Virus record (IMG/VR): IMGVR_UViG_3300024335_000009 | Coordinates: 1-64,000 of that record | Strand: one strand, 5' to 3' | DNA length: 64,000 bases | Source of the DNA: a virus | Part shown: in pieces, positions 42,729-51,613 of the stretch | Numbering within the stretch: the first letter of the stretch is position 1 | Layout of the letters: each line of letters opens with the position of its first letter | The notes under the pieces: generated by a model | What the model was told of the DNA's origin: nothing | Seen by the model: the letters and a program-made list of their open reading frames with translations, nothing else | The model's database searches: none | Position numbers and translations under genes: made by a program

Positions 42729-43844
42729 ATGGCAACAGAAATCCTTGCTAATCTTTTAGAGTCAGGTGCCCTATCCGAAGAGGCTGGCGCACAAATTAAA
42801 GAGGCTCTTGAGACAAAACTAAATGAAGCAAGAGAGGAGATTACAGCCGAGTTGCGTGAGGAGTTCGCACAAAAGTTTGAACACGACAAATCAGTGATTG
42901 TAGAAGCTATGGATAACATGCTTAATACATCAATTAAAGCTGAAATGGCAGAGTTTAAAACAGACCGTGAACAACTTATCGCAGAACGAGTTGCATATAA
43001 GAAAGCAATTTCTGAACATGCAAAACTCCTTGAAAAATTCATTACTTCTCGTTTAGCGACCGAAGTTAAAGAACTACAGGCAGACAGGGCTAAAGTTAAC
43101 GAAAATCTACAGGAAACTAAGAAATTCGTTGTTAAACAACTAAGCCGTGAACTATCTGAGTTCCATAATGATAAACGTGAATTAGTTAACACTAAAGTAC
43201 GTTTGGTAGCAGAAGGCAAAAATATTCTTAACAAGACTAAAGAATCGTTTATTAAACGTTCAGCGGAACTTGTTGAAAATACAATTAAGAATTCTTTACG
43301 TTCAGAAATGAAAGCGTTAAAAGAAGATATCGTACAAGCTAAAGAAAATGAGTTTGGACGTAAGGTCTTTGAAGCGTTCTCAGGCGAATTTATGGCTTCA
43401 CAATTAAATGAAGGCACAGAAGTAGCTAAAGTGAACAAGAAACTTAACGAATCTGCTAACAAGGTTGCAGAACTTGAAAAAGTGATAGCTGATAAAGATG
43501 CGGACATTGAAGGCGCTAAGAAAACTCAACGTATACTAGAAGACAAGATGAACAGAAAAGAAGTTCTATCTGGTTTACTAGCACCGTTAGGTAAAGAAAA
43601 AGCAACAGTAATGTCTGATTTATTAGAGTCAGTAAAAACTTCAAATCTACAAACAGCATTTAAAAAATATCTACCAGCTGTTTTGGATGAGAAAAACGTT
43701 TCTACAAAAGAAACAAAAACATTAACAGAAGGCAAAGTGACTGAAAGAACTGGTGACCGTGGGGTAGCAACACACGTAGAACCACAGTCGTCAGGAAGCG
43801 ATGCCGAAATAATTCAGCTTAAGAAATTGGCTGGATTGAATTAA
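42729..43844 (+). CDS. 22: Prohead scaffold protein gp22
   Basis: A 371-residue, almost fully helical, Lys/Glu-rich protein. It starts EILANLLESGALSEEAG, continues in long coiled helices (KTDREQLIAERVAYKKAISE), and ends in a Thr/Glu-rich tail with SGSDAEIIQLKKLAGLN. This matches the scaffold core gp22, which is cleaved by gp21 and lost on maturation. It lies between gp21 and gp23 as in T4. It is longer than T4 gp22 (269). Confidence 0.88.
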   Translation: MATEILANLLESGALSEEAGAQIKEALETKLNEAREEITAELREEFAQKFEHDKSVIVEAMDNMLNTSIKAEMAEFKTDREQLIAERVAYKKAISEHAKLLEKFITSRLATEVKELQADRAKVNENLQETKKFVVKQLSRELSEFHNDKRELVNTKVRLVAEGKNILNKTKESFIKRSAELVENTIKNSLRSEMKALKEDIVQAKENEFGRKVFEAFSGEFMASQLNEGTEVAKVNKKLNESANKVAELEKVIADKDADIEGAKKTQRILEDKMNRKEVLSGLLAPLGKEKATVMSDLLESVKTSNLQTAFKKYLPAVLDEKNVSTKETKTLTEGKVTERTGDRGVATHVEPQSSGSDAEIIQLKKLAGLN

Positions 43845-43870
43845 CCAGGATAATATCAGGAGAATAAAAG

Positions 43871-45025
43871 ATGGAAAATCTTTTTGAAGGAAATAACTGG
43901 GACGGTACACGTGATGCACTACTAGAAGGTCTAGAAGGCACAAAACGTGATACAATGTCCGCAGTTTTAGAAAACACTAAAGTAGCACTTAATGAAAGTG
44001 CAACTGCTGGTGCAACACAGGCTGGTAACATCGCTACTCTTAACAAAGTGATCCTACCAGTTATCCGTCGTGTAATGCCAACAGTAATTGCAAACGAAAT
44101 CATCGGCGTACAGCCAATGACAGGCCCAGTAGGCCAAATTCACACTCTAAGAGTACGTTACGCAGAAGCAAAAGCTGGCGTGGCGGCAGGTGATGAAGCA
44201 CTAAGCCCATTTGATATTGCTAACGCATATTCAGGTGACGCGGCAGGGGCTCCGGCTTCTACAGCATCACTAGAAGGTGAAGCAGGATCAAAAATGTCAA
44301 TTCAAGTTCTAAAGCAAACAGTTGAAGCGAAAACTCGTAAACTGTCTGCACGTTGGACTTTCGAAGCGGCACAAGACGCTAACTCAATGCACGGTTTAGA
44401 TATCGAAGCTGAAATCATGGCGGCATTAGCAATGGAAATCACTGCTGAAATCGACCAAGAAATTCTAGGTTCACTATCTAACTTAGCATCTACTGGCGCT
44501 ACATATGACATGTCAGCATCATTCACAGGTACACCAACGTTTATCGGTGACAGACATGCCGTACTTGCGACATTAATCAACCAACAAGCTAACCTAGTAG
44601 CACAGCGTACAAGACGTGGCGCGGCTAACTGGGCAGTTATCTCACCATCAGCACTAACAGTTCTACAATCTGCAACTACATCAGCATTTGCACGTACAAC
44701 TGAAGGTACTTTTGAAGCACCAACTAATACTAAGTTCGTAGGTACTCTAAACAGTACTATGAGAGTATATGTAAACACATATGCATCAAACGATGACGTA
44801 TTACTAGGCTACAAAGGTCAAGGCGAAATCGATGCGGCGGCGTTCTATTGCCCATACGTACCGTTAATGTCATCAGGCGTTGTGGTAGATCCAAGTTCAT
44901 TCGAACCAGTAGTGTCATTTATGACTCGTTACGGTTATGTTGAACTAACAAACACTGCATCATCTCTAGGTAATGCGGCAGACTACGTTTCTAAAATCGC
45001 AGTCTCAAATCTAGCATTCGTATAA
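43871..45025 (+). CDS. 23: Major capsid protein gp23 (short form)
   Basis: A 384-residue gp23-family capsid protein with HK97-like fold. Diagnostic segments are VILPVIRRVMPTVIANEIIG, VQPMTGPVGQIHTLRVRY, KTRKLSARWTFEAAQDANSM, EITAEIDQEILG and RTRRGAANWAVISPSALT. T4 gp23 is 521 residues, so about 130 are missing, mainly from the region around the T4 insertion domain. The first 45 residues are a helical propeptide-like region. GGAG precedes the ATG. A terminator follows. Confidence 0.95.
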   Translation: MENLFEGNNWDGTRDALLEGLEGTKRDTMSAVLENTKVALNESATAGATQAGNIATLNKVILPVIRRVMPTVIANEIIGVQPMTGPVGQIHTLRVRYAEAKAGVAAGDEALSPFDIANAYSGDAAGAPASTASLEGEAGSKMSIQVLKQTVEAKTRKLSARWTFEAAQDANSMHGLDIEAEIMAALAMEITAEIDQEILGSLSNLASTGATYDMSASFTGTPTFIGDRHAVLATLINQQANLVAQRTRRGAANWAVISPSALTVLQSATTSAFARTTEGTFEAPTNTKFVGTLNSTMRVYVNTYASNDDVLLGYKGQGEIDAAAFYCPYVPLMSSGVVVDPSSFEPVVSFMTRYGYVELTNTASSLGNAADYVSKIAVSNLAFV

Positions 45026-45050
45026 TTTTTTATACAAATTAGATTACAAG

Positions 45051-45080
45051 AAAGCCGGGATTTATTCCCGGCTTTTTTTA
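45051..45080 (+). terminator. Rho-independent terminator after gp23
   Basis: AAAGCCGGGA and TCCCGGCTTT form a 10-bp stem with a TTTAT loop, followed by a T run. Confidence 0.93.
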
Positions 45081-45102
45081 TGGCTAAAAAACCATGAATT
45101 CT

Positions 45103-45111
45103 GATAAATAC
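45103..45111 (+). promoter_or_regulatory. Late promoter motif GATAAATAC
   Basis: GATAAATAC, 39 nt ahead of the structural gene at 45151 and just after the gp23 terminator. Confidence 0.8.
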
Positions 45112-45150
45112 AATTAGATAAGAAACCTAATCGTTTGAGAGAGAATTCAT

Positions 45151-46887
45151 ATGGCAGAGCAAATTAAATTCGGTGACAGATTATTTCTAAAAGGTGAAAA
45201 ACTGATTTTAGATTCTGTTGCAAACGCAGTAATTAAACCTAAAAATGGTGTACTAGAAATTGATGGTGATTTACGTGTATTAGGAGCCACAACTACAGTA
45301 GATTCAGAAACAGTAAGTGTTGCTGATCCATTTATGCTATTGAATGGAGACTTAACAGGTTCTGCTACCGAAGATGTTGGTATTGAGATTAATAGAGGAA
45401 CAGATGACAACAAGAAGTTTGGTTGGGACGAAACCTCTGGTAAATTTTCAACGTTCAGTGATGATTTTAAAACAGGCGCTATTGAAGGAACTGATATTGC
45501 ACTTACGGGTGCATTAGTAGGTGATATAAATTCAGAAAACGGTGATGTAATAATTGATGTAACTGGAAACGGCACAGTAGATATTAACTCGGGTAATATT
45601 GATGGCACTGTTATTGGTGCAACTGCACCAGCACAAGCAACATTCACTACTATAACTGGTGATGGTACTGCGATTACAAATGTTCTAACAAATTATGATA
45701 CAGATGATTTGACTGAAGGTACAAATCTTTATTATACAGATGCAAGAGCAAGAGCGGCTATCAGTATGAATGCTGGTAGTGAATTGACGTATGATCCAGC
45801 AACTGGTGTAATATCTTTTTCAGGAAATTATTACCAAGATTCAGATGCTAGACAGGCAATCAGTGTAACAGGTAATGAAATAGGTTATGACAATACAACT
45901 GGTGTTATTAGTTATGATGCTCCTACAGACTTTGGTCTATTGACAGACACAACTGTTATTTCAGGAAGCACTGGAGGCTCAACAGGCACTAGTCTACCGA
46001 CTAATGTTGGTTCTTTTTACAATGATGCAGGGTATGTCACACAGAGTTATCAAGGCTTTGCCGCAGATTGGCAAGCAGATGATGTTACAAATTTGAATGC
46101 GGCAAATACGTATACAGAAGGCCGTATAAATGATGTGGTAGATGTTGCACCAAATCAATTAAACACATTAAAAAAGATAGCGGCATCAATAAACAATGAT
46201 GATGATTACAACGGAACACTGCAAACACAGATAAGCACGTTAGCAGTAGCAAGTAATTTGGCAACAGTGGCTACATCGGGTAGTTATAATAATTTAATAG
46301 ATAAACCGAATGTCCCTACAGCTATAAGTGATTTACCAAATGATAGCGGTTATTTGACTTCCGGAGATTTACCAACGAACCATATGGTAAATGATGCCAA
46401 TAATACAGTAGCAGGCTCTATAACACCATTAACTGATGCAACATATAGTTTGGGCAGTCCATCAAAAAGATGGGAATTTGTTCACGGCGAAACGATTGAA
46501 GCCACTTATGCCGACCTTGCAGAACGTTACGAAGCTGATGCTATTTACGAACCAGGAACTGTCCTTATATTTGGCGGAGATAAAGAAGTCACTAAGACCG
46601 ATGTGCCCGCAGATTACAGAGTGGCAGGCGTTGTAAGTACTAATCCAGCTTATAGAATGAATGCAGAAGCAGGCACAGATGATACACACCCTTACATTGC
46701 ATTGCGTGGTAGAGTACCATGTCAAGTAATTGGACCAGTTAAAAAAGGTGATTTAATGGTAACGTCTAGTGTCAAAGGTCATGCAAAAAGTGTTGCTGGT
46801 GTTGATATGGGACGTGCAGTTTTTGCCAAATCCTTAACGACGGAGTCCTCTGAAGGCTCTAAAATTATTGAAGTAGTAATACTTTAA
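45151..46887 (+). CDS. Modular fibre-like structural protein A
   Basis: A 578-residue protein made of recognisable modules. Residues about 40-110 carry TTTVDSETVSVADPFMLLNG and INRGTDDNKKFGWDET, shared with the protein at 47005. Residues about 185-215 carry one copy of the DTDDLTEGTNLYYTDAR repeat. The C-terminal 130 residues carry the YADLAERYEAD...GTVLIFGG...PAYRMNAEAG...KKGDLMV domain, shared with the protein at 49458. Such modular proteins are common among fibre, whisker or head-decoration proteins of marine T4-like phages. The location right after gp23 leaves open whether they sit on the head, the neck or the tail. Confidence 0.65.
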   Translation: MAEQIKFGDRLFLKGEKLILDSVANAVIKPKNGVLEIDGDLRVLGATTTVDSETVSVADPFMLLNGDLTGSATEDVGIEINRGTDDNKKFGWDETSGKFSTFSDDFKTGAIEGTDIALTGALVGDINSENGDVIIDVTGNGTVDINSGNIDGTVIGATAPAQATFTTITGDGTAITNVLTNYDTDDLTEGTNLYYTDARARAAISMNAGSELTYDPATGVISFSGNYYQDSDARQAISVTGNEIGYDNTTGVISYDAPTDFGLLTDTTVISGSTGGSTGTSLPTNVGSFYNDAGYVTQSYQGFAADWQADDVTNLNAANTYTEGRINDVVDVAPNQLNTLKKIAASINNDDDYNGTLQTQISTLAVASNLATVATSGSYNNLIDKPNVPTAISDLPNDSGYLTSGDLPTNHMVNDANNTVAGSITPLTDATYSLGSPSKRWEFVHGETIEATYADLAERYEADAIYEPGTVLIFGGDKEVTKTDVPADYRVAGVVSTNPAYRMNAEAGTDDTHPYIALRGRVPCQVIGPVKKGDLMVTSSVKGHAKSVAGVDMGRAVFAKSLTTESSEGSKIIEVVIL

Positions 46888-46923
46888 TAATTAAATACAT
46901 ACAGTCAAATATCCACTATCTTA

Positions 46924-46932
46924 GATAAATAA
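46924..46932 (+). promoter_or_regulatory. Late promoter motif GATAAATAA
   Basis: GATAAATAA, 72 nt ahead of the gene at 47005. Confidence 0.65.
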
Positions 46933-47004
46933 GAGTAGATTACACTTAACCCAATTCAGTGTAGTTTATAATAAATCGATTTTTTATAGACGGGAGAATA
47001 TAAT

Positions 47005-49371
47005 ATGGCGGCATATGCAATACAGTTCCGTCGTGGTACAACGACACAACACTCATCATTTACTGGCCTAGTAGGTGAAGTTACGGTCGATACAGACAAG
47101 AAAACTCTTGTAGTACACGATGGCGCAACAACTGGCGGTTACCCACTTATGAGAGAAGGCGGAACGTCTTCTTCTACTACTGGTGCATTTACAAGTAATG
47201 TAACAGTTGGCGGTACACTAGCAGTAACAAATACAGCTACATTCTCAGCAGGCGTAAATGTCACAGGTAATTCAGAATACACCGGTGATATCCTACCTGG
47301 TACGGATGATACATACGACTTAGGCTCAACAACAAAAAGATGGCGTGACCTTTACTTAGGGCCAGGATCACTATACATCAACAACAAAAAGATTCTAGAA
47401 GACGATAGTGGCACTATCACAGTTAAAACGGACGCTAACGAAACGTTGAAACTGATGACTACTGGTACTGGTACTTTGCAAATTGAATCAAGCAACGGAA
47501 TTCAGTTTACAGGTGAACTTAAGACTTCATCTGGTGATATTCAAGTGGGTGACCACATTGACATGAATTCAAATGTTATCAAAGAAGTTGGAACTCCAAC
47601 AACTGGAAGTGACGCGGCGAACAAGACTTATGTTGATAATGCAATAAGCACAGGCATTGGTTCAGGTTCAAACGCTGTTTCAGGTACAACTGGTACTTTC
47701 TCAAGCAACGTAACAGTTACAGGTAACTTAACAGTTAATGGTACAACAACTACAATCAATACATCACAAATTGACTTAGCAGATAATATTCTACTATTAA
47801 ATTCAGATGCAACTGGTACAGCATCAATTTCAGGCGGTATCGAAATTGAACGTGGTGATGACCTAAACGTACAACTATTATGGGACGAAACTAACGACCG
47901 TTGGTCAATCGGCGCAGAAGATTTTTATTCTTCTGGTGACGTAACAGCGGCAACATTTATTGGTGACGTAACAGGTGACGTAACAGGTGATGTAACAGGT
48001 ACAGTATCTAGCATTTCAAATCACTCAACAACTAACTTGTCTGAAGGTTCAAATCAGTATTTCACTGATGCAAGAGCAAGAGCGGCAATTTCAGTTTCAG
48101 GTGACTTGACATATAATTCATCAACTGGTGTTATCTCAACACAAGGTTTAGCATCAAGCGACACAGATGATTTAGCAGAAGGTACAACTAACCTTTATTA
48201 TACTAACGCACGTTTTGATACAAGATTAGGCACTAAAGATACAGACGATGTATCTGAAGGTTCAACTAATCTTTATTACACAGACGCACGTTGGGATACA
48301 AGATTATCAACTAAGAATACTGATAATTTAGCAGAAGGTTCAACTAATCTGTACTTTACAGATGCGAGAGCAGATGCAAGAGTTGCCGCGGCAACTGGTG
48401 CTAACTTAAACTTATCCGCTTCTGATACAGATGATTTGACTGAAGGTACAAATAACAAATACCATACAGATGCTAGAGTGAACACACTATTTGATACAAG
48501 ACTAGCTATTAAAGATACAGATAGCCTTTCTGAAGGTTCAAATAATCTTTATCATACAGATGCTAGAGTGAACGCACTATTTGATACAAGACTTGGTAAT
48601 AAATCAACAACTGACGTATCTGAAGGTACAAACTTGTACTATACAGATGCAAGAGTTGATGCTTATATCAATGCAAGTATGGACAGTGATGATGTATCTG
48701 AAGGTTCAACTAATCTTTATTACACAGATGCACGTGTAAGTTCTTATCTAACAACTAACTCATACGCAACACAGGCTTACGTAACAGCGGCAGTTCAAGG
48801 TGTTGATAACTCAGACGAAATTACTGAGGGATCATCAAACTTGTTCTTCACTGATGAAAGAGCCCAAGATGCGGTAATGGCTAATGTTTCAGCAGGAACA
48901 GGTATTGGCATATCATATGATGATGCGGCAGGTACTTTAACTGTTACTAACACACAAACAGAAGTCAATGACTATGTAGATGGTGCTTCATTCTCAAGTG
49001 GTACACTAACTTTATCAGTTGGTACACAGTCAGATGTTACAGTATCACTAGATGGTCGTTATGTACAGTTAGGTAACACTTCTAAAAAACACACACATGC
49101 TTATGAGACAACTGCACAAGACGAAACAGATAACACTGGTTCATCGCACTCAATCACATGGGCAAATTTAACTTCTGGTAAAATTTCTTTAGGCTCAAAC
49201 GCCGTAGATTTTGCATCAGAAATAAATGATTCACCATATGCTGTTGTTTATATCAACAGAATTATGGCGAGACCAAATGAAGTAACAATTACTTCAAGTG
49301 GACTAACTTTTGCCTCAGACGTTCTTGCAGAAGACGATGAAGTAGAAGTAGTTTACATGGACGAGCAATAA
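47005..49371 (+). CDS. Modular fibre-like structural protein B with EG-NLYYTDAR repeats
   Basis: A 788-residue protein. The start YAIQFRRGTTTQHSSF and TDKKTLVVHDGAT resemble the N-terminal virion-attachment region of phage fibre proteins. Residues about 80-300 contain the fibre-type motif STTKRWRDLYLG and the TTTINTSQIDLADNILLLN segment shared with protein A. Residues about 340-630 are nine repeats of (D-T-D-D-x-x-E-G-x-x-N-L-Y-Y-T-D-A-R). The C-terminus is beta-rich. The repeated middle suggests an elongated trimeric shaft. It is under its own late promoter. Confidence 0.65.
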   Translation: MAAYAIQFRRGTTTQHSSFTGLVGEVTVDTDKKTLVVHDGATTGGYPLMREGGTSSSTTGAFTSNVTVGGTLAVTNTATFSAGVNVTGNSEYTGDILPGTDDTYDLGSTTKRWRDLYLGPGSLYINNKKILEDDSGTITVKTDANETLKLMTTGTGTLQIESSNGIQFTGELKTSSGDIQVGDHIDMNSNVIKEVGTPTTGSDAANKTYVDNAISTGIGSGSNAVSGTTGTFSSNVTVTGNLTVNGTTTTINTSQIDLADNILLLNSDATGTASISGGIEIERGDDLNVQLLWDETNDRWSIGAEDFYSSGDVTAATFIGDVTGDVTGDVTGTVSSISNHSTTNLSEGSNQYFTDARARAAISVSGDLTYNSSTGVISTQGLASSDTDDLAEGTTNLYYTNARFDTRLGTKDTDDVSEGSTNLYYTDARWDTRLSTKNTDNLAEGSTNLYFTDARADARVAAATGANLNLSASDTDDLTEGTNNKYHTDARVNTLFDTRLAIKDTDSLSEGSNNLYHTDARVNALFDTRLGNKSTTDVSEGTNLYYTDARVDAYINASMDSDDVSEGSTNLYYTDARVSSYLTTNSYATQAYVTAAVQGVDNSDEITEGSSNLFFTDERAQDAVMANVSAGTGIGISYDDAAGTLTVTNTQTEVNDYVDGASFSSGTLTLSVGTQSDVTVSLDGRYVQLGNTSKKHTHAYETTAQDETDNTGSSHSITWANLTSGKISLGSNAVDFASEINDSPYAVVYINRIMARPNEVTITSSGLTFASDVLAEDDEVEVVYMDEQ
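47962..47997 (+). repeat. Three 12-nt tandem repeats
   Basis: GGTGACGTAACA is repeated three times (the third copy differs at one base), encoding Gly-Asp-Val-Thr units at the entry to the shaft repeats of protein B. Confidence 0.85.
48020..48890 (+). repeat. Nine EG-NLYYTDAR protein repeats
   Basis: Units of about 26-41 residues share the core D-x-x-EG-(S/T)-x-NLYYTDAR-x-D. The DNA of several units is also very similar (for example GAAGGTTCAACTAATCTTTA occurs in two places), pointing to expansion by recombination. Confidence 0.85.
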
Positions 49372-49382
49372 AACTTAACAAC

Positions 49383-49440
49383 GTAGGGGAGTTTATCTCC
49401 CCTACAGTTCAATTATGAACATGAGGTCATCTAAAGACCT
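49383..49440 (+). other. Two adjacent hairpins in the leader of protein C
   Basis: GTAGGGGAG/CTCCCCTAC (49383-49405) form a perfect 9-bp stem with a TTTAT loop but have no T run. AGGTC/GACCT (49424-49440) follow. They lie just ahead of the ribosome binding site of the next gene, so they may act in RNA processing or stability or be a relic terminator. Confidence 0.55.
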
Positions 49441-49457
49441 TTCGATTTAAGGAGACA

Positions 49458-50648
49458 ATGATGGGAAGAAAATTTAGACACAACGGTTCCACGAATACAA
49501 AAATTCAACGTGGTAAGCGTTATAAGTATGACAGTACTGGTAACATTGCAGAGATTACAGGCACAGTCGATATGACCACTGATGATATTATCTTCACTGG
49601 TACAAAATCAAATTTAAGACGTATTTCAGACCTAGAACGTAACGTATCTATTCTTGCATCGCAAGATAAAGGTGATGGTGGTGCAACAATCGCCAAAACT
49701 ATGAGTGGTAAAATCAAATTCAAAAATCAAATTGAAGTTGATGGAACTGCTAATTTAGACGGCGGCGCCGATGTTGCAGGTACACTAGATGTACAAGCAG
49801 GTCTAACTCTTGGTGCAACTGCACAAGAAGTTGTTCAAGACTTAATCGGTGGTATGGCTAACACAGGTCTATCATACGATGATGCGAACAATCAAATCAA
49901 TGTTGATACGTCAACAATAGCGACAAAATCTTATGCAGACACGGCGGCAACAGATGCCGCGAATGCAGTAGTGAATGCGGCACCTGGTTCATTAGATACA
50001 CTAAACGAACTAGCGGCGGCTCTTGGTGATGATGCGAACTTTAGCACAACAATCACTGACTCAATCGCAACAAAAGCCGCACACGCAAGAACTATTACTG
50101 CGGGTAACGGTCTTTCAGGCGGTGGTGACTTAAGTGCAGACAGAACAATCGCAATGGACGGTTCATATACTGGTAACTTTACAGTATCGGGTGATATCAC
50201 TGCTAATGGTGGTGACGTGACAGCAACACGTTTCAACGGTGAAGCAACAACGGCAAAATATGCCGACCTTGCAGAACGTTATGAAGCAGATGCAGAATAC
50301 GAAGAAGGCACAGTAATGATGTTTGGTGGCGAAAAAGAAGTAACAGCGGCAGAAGGTCACGGTTGTGACAGACTAGCAGGTGTTGTTTCAATGAAACCAG
50401 CTTATCTAATGAATGGCGAAGCAGGTGATGATGCGTCACACCCAGCTATCGCACTACAAGGTCGTGTTCCAGTTAAAACTATGGGGTCAGTCAAAAAAGG
50501 CGACATCATGGTAGCGGCTGATAACAAAGGTCATGCTACAGCATGGAAAGAAGACCACGATCCTAAAATGACTGCATATATCGGTATCGCTATCAAGGAT
50601 AAACTTGAAGAAGGCGAAGGTATGGTAGAAGTTAAAGTAGGTAAGTAA
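49458..50648 (+). CDS. Modular fibre-like structural protein C
   Basis: A 396-residue protein. The N-terminal 100 residues are basic, then polar (RKFRHNGSTNTKIQRGKRYK, with MTTDDIIFTG). The middle carries Ala-rich helical and beta segments. The C-terminal 135 residues carry the same YADLAERYEAD domain as protein A, here AEYEEGTVMMFGGEKEV and GVVSMKPAYLMNGEAG. Over the start of this domain the DNA of proteins A and C is nearly identical (see findings). It ends before a strong terminator. AAGGAG is the ribosome binding site. Fibre or decoration role inferred. Confidence 0.65.
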   Translation: MMGRKFRHNGSTNTKIQRGKRYKYDSTGNIAEITGTVDMTTDDIIFTGTKSNLRRISDLERNVSILASQDKGDGGATIAKTMSGKIKFKNQIEVDGTANLDGGADVAGTLDVQAGLTLGATAQEVVQDLIGGMANTGLSYDDANNQINVDTSTIATKSYADTAATDAANAVVNAAPGSLDTLNELAAALGDDANFSTTITDSIATKAAHARTITAGNGLSGGGDLSADRTIAMDGSYTGNFTVSGDITANGGDVTATRFNGEATTAKYADLAERYEADAEYEEGTVMMFGGEKEVTAAEGHGCDRLAGVVSMKPAYLMNGEAGDDASHPAIALQGRVPVKTMGSVKKGDIMVAADNKGHATAWKEDHDPKMTAYIGIAIKDKLEEGEGMVEVKVGK

Positions 50649-50674
50649 GTAACTTAATAATTTTACAATATAGG

Positions 50675-50710
50675 GAAGGTCGGCATCATAGTCGGCCTTC
50701 TTTTTTTTAA
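50675..50710 (+). terminator. Rho-independent terminator after protein C
   Basis: GAAGGTCGGC and GTCGGCCTTC form a 10-bp stem (two wobble pairs) followed by nine T. Confidence 0.9.
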
Positions 50711-50723
50711 GGAGGAGAAAGTT

Positions 50724-50828
50724 ATGAAGAAACTAATGAAGAATAAAAAAGTATGGATTGCAGTAGCAGTTGTAGTAATTGTTGCTTGGTACATGTTTGG
50801 CGGTCACGTACCTGCTAATGCAGTATAG
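50724..50828 (+). CDS. 34-residue single-pass membrane peptide
   Basis: The peptide starts MKKLMKNKKVWIAVAVVVIV and ends AWYMFGGHVPANAV: a positively charged N-terminus, one hydrophobic helix of about 17 residues and a short tail. It is preceded by a near-perfect AAGGAGGAG ribosome binding site 7 nt upstream. The gene lies between a terminator and a second hairpin, so it needs read-through or an unseen promoter. Small phage membrane peptides can be lysis or exclusion factors; nothing here tells which. Confidence 0.6.
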   Translation: MKKLMKNKKVWIAVAVVVIVAWYMFGGHVPANAV

Positions 50829-50851
50829 CAATTTAATAATATAAAGATACA

Positions 50852-50875
50852 TGAAGGGCGCTACGGCGCCCTTTA
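50852..50875. terminator. Bidirectional terminator-like hairpin with UACG loop
   Basis: AAGGGCGC (50854-50861), loop TACG, GCGCCCTT (50866-50873): 8 bp capped by a C(UACG)G tetraloop, between convergent genes. The plus strand has TTTATT after it and the minus strand ends in the 3' part of the next gene. Confidence 0.75.
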
Positions 50876-51574
50876 TTCTTCTCCGCAGAAGAAATTTTTA
50901 AGTGTTTGATATAATCCGCCACCCTGAGCATTAGAATGCTCATCCACCCAAACGGGAAACGTTTCGAATAGTCTTTTCCATTGTAGCATTTCATTATACA
51001 AGTCTATTATTTTCTTGTAATATTCGCTCTTATTTGCAAATCCAAGTTCTTCTCTTATTTGTATAATTCTTTCTCTACATTCTTGTAAATCTAGCAAATC
51101 TTTATCAACTGCTACGATGATATCATTAAATGATTCTTTGTTAGAGAATTTTTCTATTAAAAACTTGTGGTGTTTATTTTTAGGTTTGCCGTCATAAAGA
51201 AACATAATCTCTTGTAAATCATAATATAATGCTTTTACTGGATTTATAGTTTCTCTATATCTTTCTGTGACTTCTTTAATTTCAAATCTTACATCATCGG
51301 TCGCTAATCTTTCTAATGTTGCTAATGCAATTATATTAATTTTTTGACGATTAGATGTTATTTTCTTTTGTGATGATGTTCTAATCTTTTTTATTACAGC
51401 GTCTATTACTATAATAGTATCGTATTCTATATCTTTTTTAATATATTCTATATATTCTGGTGTGGCACTATTAATGATGGCTCGGAGTTCAACCTCAGCA
51501 TTCCCGGTCTTTAGGTACTCAATACAGTCCCTAATGAACTTTTGTTTTTTAAAATCTATTATGCCTGTTTCCAC
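50873..51574 (-). CDS. Helical protein of unknown function
   Basis: A 233-residue helical protein starting at GTG (51574), with GGGAGAAG 4-6 nt upstream as a strong ribosome binding site. The sequence is rich in Lys, Glu and Ile (YIKKDIEYDTIIVIDAVIKK), with a C-terminal CGEE. It is the last gene of the late operon gp14 - gp15 - Nudix - this gene. No family recognised; a minor virion or assembly factor is a possibility. Confidence 0.6.
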   Translation of the reverse strand: METGIIDFKKQKFIRDCIEYLKTGNAEVELRAIINSATPEYIEYIKKDIEYDTIIVIDAVIKKIRTSSQKKITSNRQKINIIALATLERLATDDVRFEIKEVTERYRETINPVKALYYDLQEIMFLYDGKPKNKHHKFLIEKFSNKESFNDIIVAVDKDLLDLQECRERIIQIREELGFANKSEYYKKIIDLYNEMLQWKRLFETFPVWVDEHSNAQGGGLYQTLKNFFCGEE

Positions 51575-51613
51575 TCACTTCTCCCATACAGTATTTAATA
51601 GAATCTACAAATA

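Noticed and set aside
42704-43507. 267-codon minus-strand open frame within gp22
   Set aside because: It is antisense to the scaffold gene, Ser/Phe/Leu-rich, and without a start signal; gp22 is clearly the real gene.
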